Shown: positions 1 to 12,195, counted from the stretch's first letter. The stretch: DNA of 64,000 bases from Fomes fomentarius (GCA_022606135.1 JABYQN010000006.1:2852001-2916000), one strand, 5' to 3'. A program made the numbers and translations. The notes: generated by a model from the sequence alone, not told the origin.

Positions 1-147
1 ATACCGGAGTCGGAGAATGATTTATACCGCCAGGGCATGGAGGGGAGGATCGAGGTCAACGACAACACTAGATTCGCGGTCTATGATGACGCTGCGTACG
101 AAAGCAGGATTCCCGGCCTAGAAGGAGGTGGTTTCTACATCTCATGA
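1..147 (+). CDS. 3' end of an unknown protein-coding gene (partial)
   Basis: Frame 1 is open from the first base to a TGA at 145-147 and encodes 48 residues ending in GGGFYIS. The composition (acidic and aromatic, no low complexity) looks like real coding sequence. No motif lets me name the family. The rest of the gene lies upstream of the window. It runs tail-to-tail with the amidohydrolase gene ending at 366, with about 220 bases between the stop codons, the same packing as elsewhere in the window. It could also be a chance open frame, since only 49 codons are visible. Confidence 0.5.
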   Translation: MPESENDLYRQGMEGRIEVNDNTRFAVYDDAAYESRIPGLEGGGFYIS

Positions 148-365
148 GAAGTTCCCGAACTTGAAGTCCCCGTCCTCGAAATTCGCTAGCTTCACTATCT
201 ATTCATCAACGACTATGTAATTTACGATTGTGGTAACATCCCCTCCTAGCTCGTTGGGCCCCGCGTCCGAAAATCGAACAGTGTGCATCGAGATCAATCC
301 GCATCGCCCAATAAATAGCTCAACATTCGAGATCACACGCACAGCATACATGACGGGTACAAGGC

Positions 366-2062
366 TCAGAATACAGGTGCGCCATTGGTGTCGTACCACT
401 TCTTCCAGCGTGCCTCCAACGTCTCCACAGGCCACCGCTTCCTCACCTCGTCCGCTCTCACCTTCAGCTCCTTCGCAACCGGAGCCCACTCCCTGACCAG
501 CCTGCCCTTCTTCTTCACGATCTCGCCATCGACCAACACGTACTCCACGTCCTCGCTCGACGCGTGGAACACCACGCCCGCGATCGGGTCCTCCGCGCCT
601 GCGAGGTTGACGGAGTCGGCATCGAAGATGACGAGGTCCGCGCGCTTCCCGACCTCGACCGTCCCGATGAGATGCGCGAGGTTCAGGGCTTCCGCACCGC
701 CGAGCGTCCCGAGGCGGAAGGCGTCGGCACTGCTATACTTGTTCTTGAACGGAGGTGTTTCCTTGTTCAGGTGGATGCGCTCGTGGTCGTGGCCGCGTGC
801 CCACTGCAGCGCGAACCGCATCTGCGTGAATATGTCGCCACTGTTAATTGAGAGGCAGTCCTAAAGCGAGCGTCTCAGCGTTCCGTGTCTACCTCACATG
901 GAAAATTTCACTGCACTCACCACGCCGAGCCCGCACTTGACGCCTCTCTTCAATGCGTCGATCGCAACGGGATTGCCATGCGCCATCCCCAGCTCGTCCT
1001 CGGGCGTCGACCCAATGGCCGCCCCGCTGTCCTTCAGCGCCTTCCACGCCTCGTCGTCCAGCGCCGCGCGGTCCGCAAGCGCATTGCAGTGCGAGAACAG
1101 GACGTCCGGGCCCAGCAGCCCCGCATCGCGCCAAGTGAGTATCCCGGGGCCCTTGACGACATGCGCCGTGATGATCGCGACGTTGTTCGCCCTCGCGAAC
1201 GCGATGTACTCCTTGTGCGCGTCGATGCCCGGCGCGCCGGGGTAGATCTGGTCGTACGCGAGCCCGAGCGTGACGCGGCCGTCGGGGCGCAGCTTGCCCC
1301 CGTCGGCGGAGCCCCATTCCGCGAGCTTCGCGCGCTGCCACTTCTTGTCGTCCTCGTTGTGCGCGAACTGCATGCTGGGGAAGAGCTCCGTGGGCGGGGA
1401 CTGGCGGGCGGGCGCCCAGATGACGCGGGCGCCGGACTCGATGGTCGCGTTGAGCGCGGCGTCGGCGTGCGTCGGGCTGAGCGCGGCGTGGTAGTGGTCG
1501 AGGATGGTCGTGACGCCGTTGTGGAGCGCGTCGAGGCATCCGGCGAGCGTGCCTATGCCGATTTCCTCGGGCGTGAGCGATCCTTGGATCGACCTGCCAA
1601 CTATGAGTGAGTACACTGTGATTCATCCATCCTTCCTTCTGAGTATACGGAAGTGCCCACTGACCATGCCATCTTGATCAGGTACTCCGAGAGGAGCCAG
1701 CTGCGGAGCGTAGAGCACTGAGCATAGCTATTAGGATGGCGGTGCGCTGGGGAAGTCCTTACTCGCATTGGTTCGCCCTTAAGACTGTCATGAACACATG
1801 CCTATCGTCGAAGTAGCGTCAGCACTCCGATCATGAAGCCATCCCAAAGCCCGAGTCCTCACCGATGGGTGTCGACGAAGCCAGGGGTGATCCACTTGTT
1901 CTCGCAGTTGATGACCTCCACATCCGACGCAGGAGCGATGTCGGGCTCGATGCGGGTGATGGTGGTGCCTTCAATGAGCACGTCCGCCTTATAGACCCGC
2001 GCCTCATCACTGTCCTGCACGCAAGTTGCGATCGTGCCACCCTTCAGGAGGTACTTCGTCAT
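366..2062 (-). CDS. Amidohydrolase of the ATZ/TRZ (chlorohydrolase/deaminase-like) family
   Basis: Metal-dependent hydrolase of the amidohydrolase superfamily, closest in style to chlorohydrolase/SAH-deaminase-like proteins; the substrate cannot be told from sequence. The start is the ATG at 2062 (MTKYLLKGG...). The N-terminal beta-sandwich half is followed by GFVDTHRH, the metal-binding H-x-H of the TIM barrel. Splicing by eye joins DTH-RHVFMTVLRANQC to DWLLSEYLIKMAW, then SIQGSLTPEE and GCLDALHNGVTTILDHYHA. After that come TAHVVKG (third His) and FSHCNAL (fourth His), and a C-terminal exon with GKRADLVIFDAD, the usual return to the sandwich domain. The stop is at 366-368. Small introns at about 1857, 1770, 1670-1590 and 890-830 restore one frame. 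Family assignment is firm; function as cytosine, guanine or xenobiotic hydrolase is open. Confidence 0.88.
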
Positions 2063-3056
2063 GTTGACCTAGTGCGGCTAGAAGTTCGAGTGAGTCGACA
2101 AGGTAGTAGGTATCAGGAGGGTTTGGCCAGCTCCGAAGTCTCTTTGCCTCCTTCGCTCGGTACTCATGGTCCTCTTATACTATCGCATTCTGCAGGAACG
2201 GTCAATGTTATATTTGCCGAGGGGACAAACGTGACCTGCAGAGGTTAATCTTCGTCAGCAATCAGTAACGAGGCGTCAACGCTCGCACCCCTCGACGTTT
2301 CAGTACAGAGAGCCTGGGACTGCCTGGTAGTCATGTGTAAGACAGGTACCAGTAACGGGCAGCGCGCCTTGAGACTGCCGGGAGCCGGTGAAAGACGCGT
2401 CGGGGTGCAGGTAAAAATCATGATTGTGTCCGTGCACGATGAGCTCAGCATCACCTTGTGCACCGCTGCGGGTTTCAAAAAGCTAGCGCCACGCGACGAG
2501 CCCTGGAGCAAGTGTTAGTAACTTCAAACTAGTCGAGCGAGTGGCTTACCGAGAGTGCATGCGTCCGGGTGCGGCATCGTCGAAGCTCTATTCTCAGTCG
2601 AACTTCCCATGGCCGACGCTATGGCATGGCATAATACAGCATAGATTGGCATAGAGGACATGCCACAGATGCGCATGCGCCTCGTCGCCTCCGTGCCGGC
2701 AGAGAGGGCCAGCAGAGCGAGCACGCAGACACACCCATCGCATGTCAGAGAGGAGTAGAGGAGGGTGGCATACATGATCTTAGACAAGAAGTCGATCTTA
2801 CATGATGGTTGGTACATGTGTGCATATAGTTAGGCTAGGGTCAAGGAGAGTCGCACAACACACAGACACCACAACACGAGAGCGATAGTCAGCACAATCG
2901 GGATGAACAAAGAGAGACAGCGATGAGAGCAAGACATGTCCTTTCCCCGCATGCGATGTTGACGCGATGCGATGCGATGCGCTAGCAAGGGATAGAAGCG
3001 GGACGCAGGGGCGGAGAGCATTGCCACCCCCACAGCACGTCGGCCGTGGATCGGGG
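2063..3056. other. Intergenic region with a short GCGAT tandem repeat
   Basis: About 1 kb between the amidohydrolase start and the 3' end of the next minus-strand gene. Small open frames here show no family signal. A short repeat of the unit gcgat/gatgc occurs at about 2950-2983. The region probably holds the amidohydrolase promoter and the upstream gene's terminator; no clear element is visible. Confidence 0.5.
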
Positions 3057-4121
3057 TTAAATGTTCGACAGGCAGTAGAACATCACCAGCCCGCCGATGG
3101 CGCCGGCGAACAGCGTGTCAAAGAAAGTATTCCTGATCCTATGAGGAGGGACAGGGTACGTCCCGACGCGCTCGTTGCGCTCGCGGTCGAGGCCCTGATC
3201 GAAGCTGTAAGGTTCGTCCGCCTCCGCCGGGTGCTCATCGTACACGGAGAGCGCCCGCGACGACTTGCGCGGCGTCTGCGCCGTGATGAGCGCGTTGACC
3301 GCGACGGGGTCGCGCCCGACGGCGACGAGCCACGAGTGCTCGCGGGCGGGCGGCGTGCGCGAGGGTGTCGTCGGCTCCGTCTTGACGTCGCGCTCGGGGT
3401 GATAGACAGCGGTGTGGTAGCCCTTGCGCTGCGCGGCGGCTTGGATCGCGGAGACATCCTCGCGTGGGCTGCTGTAGATGGAGGCGAGAGGTGAGCTGCG
3501 CGGAAGGACCATCGAGAGGCTGCGCGACATGTGCTGGAGGATGGTGCGGGAGGAGGATGAGGAAGGGTTACTCTGTATATCCGACGTGTCCTCCGCAACG
3601 ATCGGCTCCTGCATCTCTCCTCCACCCATCTCTGAGCCCGCCCTCGCCGCGTGCGCATCGACGTCGATGACCTCGGGCCCGCCGCGACCGGCGGGGCGCA
3701 ACTGGCGTCGACGCGCAGGAGTGCCGTGGCTACCGCTCTCCGTCGACACCCACGAACCACTTCTTTCCGGAATGACGTGGGCGGGATTGGGCCGGGTAGC
3801 GTCGCGGTCGACCCAGTTGGGGTTGCTGCGATGGCCCGAGCCCGACAGGTCGAGGGCGTAGTCGGGGCTGGGTATGCGCTGCTTGATGTACGGCGCAACG
3901 AGGGGCGGTGGCGGGGATGCAGTAGGGGTCACCGGGCCATCCTCGTCCGGGAGCTCGTTGACCCACGCGGGCGAGTAGCCACGAGAGGACTCGGTGTAGG
4001 ACCGGGGAGGCGACGAGCCCTCGCGGGGGCAGACGGGAGCACCGTAAGGCCGCTTATGACCCTCCATGGGATAGCCGCACTTGTGGCAGGTAGGCTTCTT
4101 GCGGTTGCTTCCTGGGCTCAT
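3057..4121 (-). CDS. Unknown protein with N-terminal Cys cluster and C-terminal membrane anchor
   Basis: I do not recognise the family. With the ATG at 4121 the protein has about 354 residues. It starts MSPGSNRKKPTCHKCGYP, giving a C-x2-C pair followed by CPREG, which could bind zinc. The middle is long, Pro/Ser/Arg-rich and probably disordered. The last 20 or so residues (FAGAIGGLVMFYCLSNI) form one hydrophobic segment at the very C-terminus, as in tail-anchored ER or mitochondrial outer-membrane proteins. The frame stays open upstream to 4382, so ATGs at 4184 or 4382 are possible. I chose 4121 because the upstream part is low-complexity Ser/Pro/His and the Cys motif follows 4121 directly. 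The coding frame is intronless. Confidence 0.62.
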   Translation of the reverse strand: MSPGSNRKKPTCHKCGYPMEGHKRPYGAPVCPREGSSPPRSYTESSRGYSPAWVNELPDEDGPVTPTASPPPPLVAPYIKQRIPSPDYALDLSGSGHRSNPNWVDRDATRPNPAHVIPERSGSWVSTESGSHGTPARRRQLRPAGRGGPEVIDVDAHAARAGSEMGGGEMQEPIVAEDTSDIQSNPSSSSSRTILQHMSRSLSMVLPRSSPLASIYSSPREDVSAIQAAAQRKGYHTAVYHPERDVKTEPTTPSRTPPAREHSWLVAVGRDPVAVNALITAQTPRKSSRALSVYDEHPAEADEPYSFDQGLDRERNERVGTYPVPPHRIRNTFFDTLFAGAIGGLVMFYCLSNI

Positions 4122-4382
4122 GTCTTGTTTTTGTTGCTCGGGCGGATGGCGGGGAGATGCTTGCTTGGCCTGCAAGGGTTGCATCGGAGACGTCAGCACT
4201 GCTGAGCAGGAGGAAGGATGAGGCGGGAGTGGGGTGTGGTGGGTTGGGAAATGGAGAGTTGGGGAAGAAGAGCAAAAGAGAGGAAGAGCGGAAAAGAGAA
4301 GATGAAAGAGGGTGGAGACATACCCTTTGACACGGAGAAAGACCTGAGCAGCCGGCTCAAGGGAGTGACAAAGCGCAAGCAC

Positions 4383-5256
4383 ATTCTATATAGCACTCAC
4401 CCAGAAAGCACCAGCCTAGATTTCAATCAAGGCGGAGACCGAGTACAAGCGAGGGCTATTACCCTCGACGACGACGGCGGAAGTCAAGAAGAAAGATCCC
4501 CTTTCGAGGCACAACGTCCCGGCTCATGGGCGCTCTTCTGCTCTGGCAGTGGCACAGCCGCCGGTCGTGATCGCACACCGCGGTGTCGTGACCGTTCCCG
4601 ACCCCGAAAGTTAATTAAATACTGGAAGTTGCTCCCCAGATTTTGTACTGACTATCTAACTCTACCTGACTGCCTGCCGATTGTTACGAGCAAGGAACCA
4701 TTCCTGAGTTGTGAGAGACACTCTCGCCCGAAGTCTTTCTTCCCTTCCAGTTGCGCAGGCTGCAAGCTCCGACATGTACAATCATACCGCATCTGACCAG
4801 TCACCAGGTTTGCTTCCATCATGCTGAAGAGGCAAAGATTGTTGGAGACGCCTGATGTGCAAACAGAAGCCCTCATCTCCGCCAGGTACTACATACACAA
4901 GACCCCTCAACGAACTTTGACCTTTACGGAAGCAAAGCTGCGGATGCTTATTTCGCTGCCAAACCACATGGCTAAACGCCGCCTTCGAAGCGTGAACGAC
5001 ATTAGGAATACGCAAATATCAGTGTCGCGCGACGACAGCGCTAGGATCAGACAACGCGTGATTTTCACGGATGGTATATGAAGCAACTATCGTAAAATAC
5101 ATGCATGAGCAGAAAAATATACAGGCAGATCACGGTATCTCATACGTACTAGATTAATCGCATATCATAACAGGTCGTCGCAGGAGGACAAGGGAACAGA
5201 GCAGAGTGCGCCCCGCAGCAAGAGGAAAGAGGAGGAAAGACGAAAAGCCTAATGGA
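4383..5256. other. Intergenic region without a recognisable gene
   Basis: About 870 bases between the 5' end of the tail-anchored protein gene and the 3' end of KHA1. Open frames on both strands are short, overlap each other and show no family motif. I see no RNA gene or repeat here. Confidence 0.5.
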
Positions 5257-8200
5257 TCACTGCCTCTGCGCAGCCTGCACCACCAGCAAACTCGCACCCG
5301 TGCCCGACGCAACGAACGCGGACGCGACGTGGCCCAGCGTCTTCGGCAGCTCCGAGCGCAAGCTCGCGTTCTTGCCCGCGCACAGCTCCTGCAGCTCCGC
5401 GTGGTGCGACTCGACCGCCATGCGCCGCGAGCGGCCGACGACGACGACCTGCCGCACCTGTGCGGGCGCGGCCTGGCTCGCGAGCTCGATGACGGTGTGC
5501 AGGGGCTTGTTCGACGTCTCCTCGAGGAAGCTGACGCGCGTGAGGGCGGTGCCGAGCTCTGGTACGCCGTTCGTCGTGAGCTTTGTCCAGAGGATGCTGT
5601 CTGCGGTGTCGGACGCGAGACGCGTCTGCGTGGTTTGTGCGCCGTAGACGGTATCCGGGAACACGGTCTGCGAGTGCACAGAAGACTGATCAGCACGACA
5701 TCCGGTTAGAAGCTATGGATGATGACATCACTCACGCTGTGCACCGTGTTCTGCACCTTCGCCTCCTCAATCGTATCCATGGGACTCAGGTCATCCTCGC
5801 CCACCTTCCTCACCTTCACCACCGTCGCCGTCACGCCCGCATTGCGGCACAGCTGCACCGCGAACGCCAGCGCGACACGGTCGTCGGGGCCGCCAAAGAA
5901 CGGCATGAACACATGGTGCCGCGCGGTGCTCTCGGCTCCGAACGCCTGCGGGAAGCCGCGGTCCCAGAACAGCGCGACGTCGGCGGGCGTGTCCCCAAAG
6001 ACGCGCCGGATATACTGCGAGTGCTGGGCGACGGCGTGGTGGTCGCCCTCGCGTTTCTGCTGGAAGAGCGCGTCGAAAGGCGAGGCATTGGAGGAACCCG
6101 AGGTTTCGTTGCCGGCGGTGCCATCAGTGGCCTCGTCGACGGACGCAAGCCCGCTCGTCCAGGGAAGGATAACCATCTGGCTGGAAGACGCGCGGGAGTG
6201 CTCGGTTACCTTGTCCGAAAAGTCCTCGTACCCGACGACAGCCAGCGAGGTAGAGACGGTCATACGGTGGAGGTATCCGTGCGTCTTGAGGATCGCGAGG
6301 ACGGGATCGCTGTGGACGAGCGCGTCTGCCTCCTGCGACTTGAGCACGGCGGAGGTCCGGTTCGTGAGCTCGATCAGGCGGAGCGCATCGACGGAGATCT
6401 GCGGGTCCTCTGCCTGGCGGTGTAGTGCAGCAAGGGCTGCCTTCTCGTTTGAGCTGTGGTCGGACACCGATGCGGACTCGGGTGTGGCTGCAGACGAGGA
6501 CTGTAAGAGCTGCGTGAGGGTCATGACAGCTGGGAGCTGCTCAATGCGGTCAACAATGACTGCGAAGCGAGTCCTGATCGTGTCCTGAATGTCGCTCTGC
6601 GGTACCTCAGCGCCGCTCTCTGGGGACGAGCTGATGCCAGACGCGCGCTTTGTGACTGCACCGTAGTGCACGCGGTGCTGGGGCGGGTAGAAGAGGAGGG
6701 TGAGCGGGGTGGTCATGAACGTCAGCACGAGGGCGTGCAAGACGAACATGGAGAACGTGCGGGTGTCGAGAATCTTGGCCTGGAAGCCGACGTTAAGCAC
6801 GATGAGCTCGACCAGACTGTATGTGCGGATAGTGAGCTTGAGAGCGGACGAACGAAGGAAGCTACTAACCCTTTGCAACTCATGAGAGTACCGATGGCAC
6901 CGGACTCGCGCAGGTTGAAGCCGCACAACCTGGCGGTGATCGCGCAACCGAGGAACTTCGAGAAGAACGCGATGACGCAAATGAGAATCACGTAGCCCCA
7001 GGTCTCCCCTGTGTCAAGCGTTCCTAGGTTCGTGCGAAGCCCGGAAAGCGCGAAGTACTGTGATGTCATCGATGAGCATTCCATTCCAAGTTCGCAGCGG
7101 TGATATATGAGAACGCACCAAGGGTAGGAAGAGAATGGAGAGCAGATCCTCTAGCTTTTCCACCAAAGCGATTGCATATCCGTTGTCATGCGGAATAACC
7201 AGGCCAGCGAGGAACCCACCCTATTTATTCGCGGTCAGTGCGGTCCGTCTTCGTCAGGAGACAAAGACTCACGAAGATGGCATGAATGCCGATGATGTCA
7301 GTGTAGAATCCTGAGATTAGGACCATAACGATCGTAACGGTCATCATCATCGCCGAGGGGGTGCCAGCATCAAGACTGCCGCTCTTTTTCGCCAGCCAGC
7401 GGTAGCTCCAGCGAACGGGGAAGATGGTGAACAGGACAAATCCGATACCAGCCAGAAGGACCCAGAGCGCAGTCAGCCCGTTCGACGCGTTGATCAATGC
7501 GACAGTGAGCGCCAGGAGAACCCATCCGACAACTGCGAGAATGTTTCAGTTATTATTGCACGCTCGAGAGTCGAGACAGCTTTAGCGCTACGCACCATCA
7601 TTACCAACACCGGCGGAAAGGACCACGACTCCCACAGTGGTATCAAGAAGCTTCAGCTCGGTGAGGATGCGACAGAGAACCGGAAACGCAGTGATCCCAA
7701 CGGCGACAGCAATGAAGAGGATGAACAAGCCAAAGCTCGCGGTGCCGTCGGTAAAGTTGTGGTAGATGGGCACGGCGAGCGCAGATCCGAGACCGAGGGG
7801 AATGATCAAGCCAGCGACAGAGATGATTGCAGACGCCTTCGCGTTCCGGCGAATGATGCGGGTGTCAATCTCCATACCCACGAGGAACAGGAAGAGAACA
7901 AGGCCGAGGTTTGCAGTGAGGTTGAGAACGGGCATGGAGTCCGTCGGGAAGATGGTCGCAGTGAACTTGGGGATGTGGCCCATGACAGATGGTCCCAAAA
8001 TAACACCGCCAATAACTTCTGCAATGACACGGGGCTGGCGAATGCGACCAAGGATGAGTGCGAGGATTTGGGTCACCCCGATAATAATCACTAGATTGCC
8101 AGTCATTCGTAAGGGGCGGGAGACATCGACTGACACAACGCGCACACTCACCAACTTGGATGACCCATAACTTGATGGGATCGCTCGCGCTCCATTCAGC

Positions 8201-8337
8201 AGGATTGTCCCCAGCGAAGATGCCCGCCTGCGGGGTGGTCAGGACGGCGCGCCACAATGGCCAGGACTGGTACTAACCTGAGCTGGTGCGGTAGCCCTCC
8301 GCGCGAGCACCGTGAAGTCGTCGGAAAGTACACCCAT
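5257..8337 (-). CDS. KHA1: K+/H+ antiporter, CPA2 family (KHA1-like)
   Basis: Monovalent cation/proton antiporter of endomembranes, acting in K+ and pH balance. The start is the ATG at 8337 (MGVLSDDFTVLARR...). A first intron leads to AGIFAGDNPAEWSASDP, a second intron splits the Val codon before IIIGVTQILALILGR, and the run RIRQPRVIAEVIGG-ILGPSVMG follows. This is the N-terminal signature of fungal Kha1 and plant CHX proteins. Hydrophobic helices continue through LVLFLFLVGMEID, AVAVGITAFPVLCRIL and VLSAGVGNDGA to 6722, including GFYTDIIGIHAIF and RESGAIGTLMSCKG. The C-terminal ~500 residues are a soluble regulatory domain, as is usual in CPA2, with FMPFFGGPDDRVALAFAVQL and a final exon ending VVQAAQRQ with TGA at 5257-5259. 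At least seven short introns are present. Confidence 0.93.
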
Positions 8338-8988
8338 GGTGGTAGGATGAGAGGGGGATGCAGGGGAGCAGCTTGTCGTCCACGGAGACGGGGAAGAGAC
8401 GGACAGGAGCTAAGGAAAGCTCAATTTGTCTTGCCATGGTGTTTAAGAGTGGACCGAGAGTGGACCTCTGTTCCTGGCAAGCGCCTATGTTATGATCGGA
8501 TCTGCTCCAGCATCGGCTATCACACGCCTCTTGGCGCCCCTCCGCAGGGCGGCGAAGGCGGAGTATAATAGGCGGAGGCGGCCTTGCACACGCCCCCGAC
8601 ATTCCTCTCGTGACATTCGTAGCTACCACTGTCGATCGTGGGTTCATTCACGGCTTCACTGCTCGTCTTGTGCCTACGGAAGACCCCCCTTTAACCATGC
8701 CAAGAGCGCCGTTCTTGGCAACATTGCATTGTATGTAATTGTCTGCAAGCGAGCGCAGCCAAATAGCTTCGACGCTAAGTCGTCCACTGAGGTAAGTACC
8801 CTGGATTCCAAGTATACCACATCCGCGGAAATGAACGATAGCTACAGAGGAAACGAAGTCAACCGTTCATTGCCAACCCATGATAATGTCAGAACGGCAA
8901 AACACTACCAGTGCACGACAGACAATCACACGGAGGTACTAAGTGGACTCAGGTCACTCACGCGATGGGCACGCATATACAGATACAA
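8338..8988. other. Intergenic region, KHA1 upstream side
   Basis: About 650 bases between the KHA1 start and the BUD31 stop; both genes run on the minus strand. No coding frame with family features is visible, so this should include the KHA1 promoter and BUD31 3' UTR. Confidence 0.5.
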
Positions 8989-9662
8989 CTATGAGTCAGA
9001 GCTACACCCTCGACACCCTATGAAGTCGTGGCAAGCTTGAGAAGGAGGATGCCAGCCAGGACAAAGAATACTCACCACAGTGAACACACTCTACGACAGT
9101 TCCTTGGCGCAGTTGCGCCTTCGGAACCCTACATATGCACGTGGAACCTTGGTAGTTCATGTCCTGATGGACGAAGAATCAGCCAATGTGACGGAGGACC
9201 ATACTTCACGGCATACCCTCGTTTGAATGCAACGTAGACAACAGAGCTTCTCATAGCCAGGCTTCTTCCACTTAGCTATGAGACTGTAATTGTGGGCTAT
9301 CAGGAAAGACAGCTCATGCCCTGAAAAGAGAAGTTTCACTCACTTTGCGTCTGCATATCCCTCTTTCAACAACCACTCATACAGCTCCTTGCTGATAGCT
9401 TCGCGCTTGTAGTACAACTCGTATATGTACCGTGAACGTGTATGAGATATGCGCATGATGGGCCACAACGATTCGGTCTTGCGTTTTCCTTCATGAGATT
9501 CATTCTCGGCGTCACGCATCTTCTTTGCGTAATCATCGAGGATCTACGGAGGTTGGGATGAAACGAGAACATACGCCGCAAGCTAAGTTCGAGGCTCACA
9601 CTCTCTATTTCCTCGTATCCTTCTGGGGGCTTCTTGGTCCTCGTGGTGCGTATCTTGGGCAT
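8989..9662 (-). CDS. BUD31: BUD31 (G10 family) splicing factor
   Basis: Small nuclear protein of the activated spliceosome (G10/Bud31 family). The start at 9662 gives [21 protein letters not shown]. After an intron follow [19 protein letters not shown], then [20 protein letters not shown] and [16 protein letters not shown] further exon gives [20 protein letters not shown], then [20 protein letters not shown] and finally [16 protein letters not shown] with TAG at 8989-8991. The CCLRC, CIC, CVHC and CRGC cysteines are the zinc-binding set of the family. Five exons join in one frame to about 147 residues, the normal length. It is head-to-head with the REEP gene over a 461-base shared upstream region. 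Confidence 0.96.
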
Positions 9663-10123
9663 GATGCTTTTCGGTGTGGGACACCAATAAGGTATGACAG
9701 AGACGACTGCAGCTGCAGTGGCTGAGAGGGATGGCGGTGGCGGGAAGAGAGGTGCGCGTTACATAAGCAGACGCGTGCCATGTGTTCTACGCCTTGTGGA
9801 GGGCACGCGTCCGACGCGACTTGCCGCCACCGACGTCTGCCTATTTCAACCCTCGTCCGCCCTCAAACCTCCCCGCCACGTTGTCTTCTCTCCCAACAAA
9901 CATCAAGCTCCCCGACTTTTGTACACTGCTGCTGTTTTCCCTCTTGCGCCACGTACCCGCAACCAGTGGACCCCGATCTCGACCTTTCATGCTCAGCGAC
10001 TATCACCACGGAAACCCCGCTAGACACTAGTATTTCCTGGACCTCGGACTCTGTACAATCTCTGACTGGGGCTTCGACAACGAAGCAGGAGCCTAACTTA
10101 ACCCATACGCCTATTCTTCCGCC
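9663..10123. promoter_or_regulatory. Shared bidirectional upstream region of BUD31 and the REEP/YOP1-like gene
   Basis: The two start codons face away from each other with 461 bases between them. The stretch from about 9840 to 10120 is C/T-rich on the plus strand, as fungal promoters and 5' UTRs often are. No TATA box or named factor site was identified. Inference from layout only. Confidence 0.5.
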
Positions 10124-12195
10124 ATGCCGCTCGTAGTGCCAGTTCTCCGCCTGGCCTACGTATTCCTCAACGTATATGAGACTTTCAAGACTCTACGCCT
10201 CCCTCCTCCGTCCGCTCGGAATGGCGGTCAGCCCAGTGCTCGGGCAATGAGCGCACGCAAGCGCGCCATGAAGGGCTGTATGACCGTTTGGCTCGTCTGG
10301 GTGAGTTCTACCACAGTCTGCGGTCCCGCATACTTCTCATGTAAGCCATAGACGTGTTTTACATTATACGAGCGTTGGGGCGAGACATTTGTGTACCTCT
10401 TCGTGCCTTTCTACAGCGAAATCAAGTCGCTTTTCATCCTGTTCTTCATCTTGACTCGCGCCAAGGTGAGCACCCCAGACACCTGGTCTCGTCAGGTCAG
10501 CCAATCTGATGTCTTTGACGCATACAGGGGGCAGAGCCGGTATTTTTACATGTCATTCGACCCATTGTGAAGCCATATACCGGTATCCTCGACGCTGTCT
10601 TTGATTCTCTAGCGTCGTTTGGCGACCTCTTCATGCTGGTAGCATCGATCCCGGTCAATTACGTCCTCGGCTTCTACAGACGCTGGACTTCGGCTCTGGA
10701 CCCTCCACAAGCGGATCCTCAAACCTGGCACCAGGATGGTTCCCGTGCAAGCGATCGCCCTTCTGCTCATCGAGCTTTCGCTTCGGAGTCGAACGGAGAC
10801 GCGCGACCTGAGCCCAAGCGGGATGTGTCTACTGGTTCCGTCAGGCAGACCCGCTCCGCCTTCGTGAAACCTAAAGGAACCACTTCTACCCAGCAAATAT
10901 GGCATCCACCCGTGTCCGCATACACGGACGAAATCGCGTTGAACCCCCACTCTGGCCTCCCTACTCCTCCTATCGAACGTCAGCAACGACTCGATGCGGT
11001 ATCCCCGGACCCCGTGTTTCCCTCCGCGTATCCTCCCACTCCCCAGTCTGTATCGTCGCGGCTGCCGGGCGAACCTGCGATTGTCGCCCCGCGACCTGTG
11101 CGTGCTGGAAACGCTGCACAATTTGCTGGTATTGCAGAAGAAGATGAGGCAGGCGCCCATTCTAACCCTACGGCCCGGCAGGATTTTCGCAAGTCGCTCC
11201 TGTTGCCGCGTGAGCCCCGGAACCCCGGCTCCGATGGCGACTTGAGCGACGAAGACGAAATGAAGGGGGTTCAAATTAATGAATCGCGAACACATACATC
11301 GGGAAACGGCTCCGACAACGAGGGCGAGGGCGAGGACGAGATGAACGTGGACGAGGAAGACGGCGATTATCGCTACGACGACGAAGACGATGACGGCAGC
11401 GACTTGGACGATGATGTGTTTAACACCACCCTCCAGACGCCCTCCAGACGGCGTATCTATCGTCGGGATTTCGCCGAGTCGGAGGATGACGAGGAGTACC
11501 TGGACGATCTCATGCTCACGCCTCCCCCGATGAAGACGGCATTCTCCATCGACAGCGTCGCGTCGCGCTCCACTGGTCTCAGCACCACCGACAACGGCTC
11601 CTCTCTGCGCACACGGACGAACTCGGTCGCGTCCACGGACCCGACATCTATCGAGGACGCACCTTCTTTGGCAGGCAAGAAGCGGAAACAACCGCCACGG
11701 TACGCGGCGGACGACGCGAAGTTCTCTCTCGACGTCCCTCCACGTAAGGCTGGGGCAGCAGGCAAGCCTGTCGCCTCCCGAGGCGCTGCCAAGTCCGGGT
11801 CTGGGACCATCACACGCCGTGGCGGCAAGGCCCTCCAAGAGGCCCTCGCCAGCGCCGCTGCCGAGGATCCCGAAGGTTCGGATGACGAGGACACTGGCGG
11901 TGTTCAAGAGTCGCCAAAGCGTCAGCGCGCCGCGAACGGTCGCGCCGCTGTTGGTGTCCGTCCCAAACCTCAACGGGGCGACAGCCAGGCAACCATCCGT
12001 GGTGTTCCGGCGACCAGGGGAAAGGCTGCTGCAGGAGCGACTCGTCCGGCCGTTACTCGCCCTCCGTCTGCACGCGTCGTGGCTGCGAAGAAGGAACGAC
12101 CGGTCCCGTTGCCGGTGAAGAAGGCGAATTCGGGAAGTGGGTCCGCGACGGAGCGCAAGACTGCCGTCAAGGGCCAGAAGACGATCGCGAAGTGA
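10124..12195 (+). CDS. REEP/YOP1-type ER membrane-shaping protein (TB2/DP1/HVA22 family)
   Basis: Hairpin membrane protein of the family that bends tubular ER. Exons are 10124-10300, 10352-10465 and 10528-12195, joined in phase to about 652 residues. Residues 1-59 hold the first helix (PLVVPVLRLAYVFLNVYETF). The second exon gives TCFTLYERWGETFVYLFVPFY and SEIKSLFILFFILTRAK, the diagnostic TB2/DP1 core, and the third exon opens with GAEPVFLHVIRPIVKPY. After about residue 150 comes a long tail that is not part of the conserved domain. It has a strongly acidic block (DEDEMKG, EGEGEDEMNVDEEDG, DDEDDDGSDLDDD) and then a basic Ala/Lys/Arg-rich end. This is much longer than yeast Yop1 (about 180 residues); the long tail resembles the larger REEP1-4 type. 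Confidence 0.9.

Noticed and set aside
885..1610. Long plus-strand frame (241 codons) opposite the amidohydrolase
   Set aside because: It is Arg/Val-rich and mirrors the GC-rich coding strand of a clear amidohydrolase; a shadow frame.
2950..2983. GCGAT repeat as a possible telomeric or regulatory array
   Set aside because: Only a few units, too short to support a function.
3083..3898. Minus-strand 271-codon frame within the tail-anchored protein gene
   Set aside because: Extremely Arg/Ser-rich alternative frame of the same GC-rich exon.
5583..6588. Plus-strand frames of 280 and 289 codons
   Set aside because: Antisense to the KHA1 C-terminal domain; no motif of their own.
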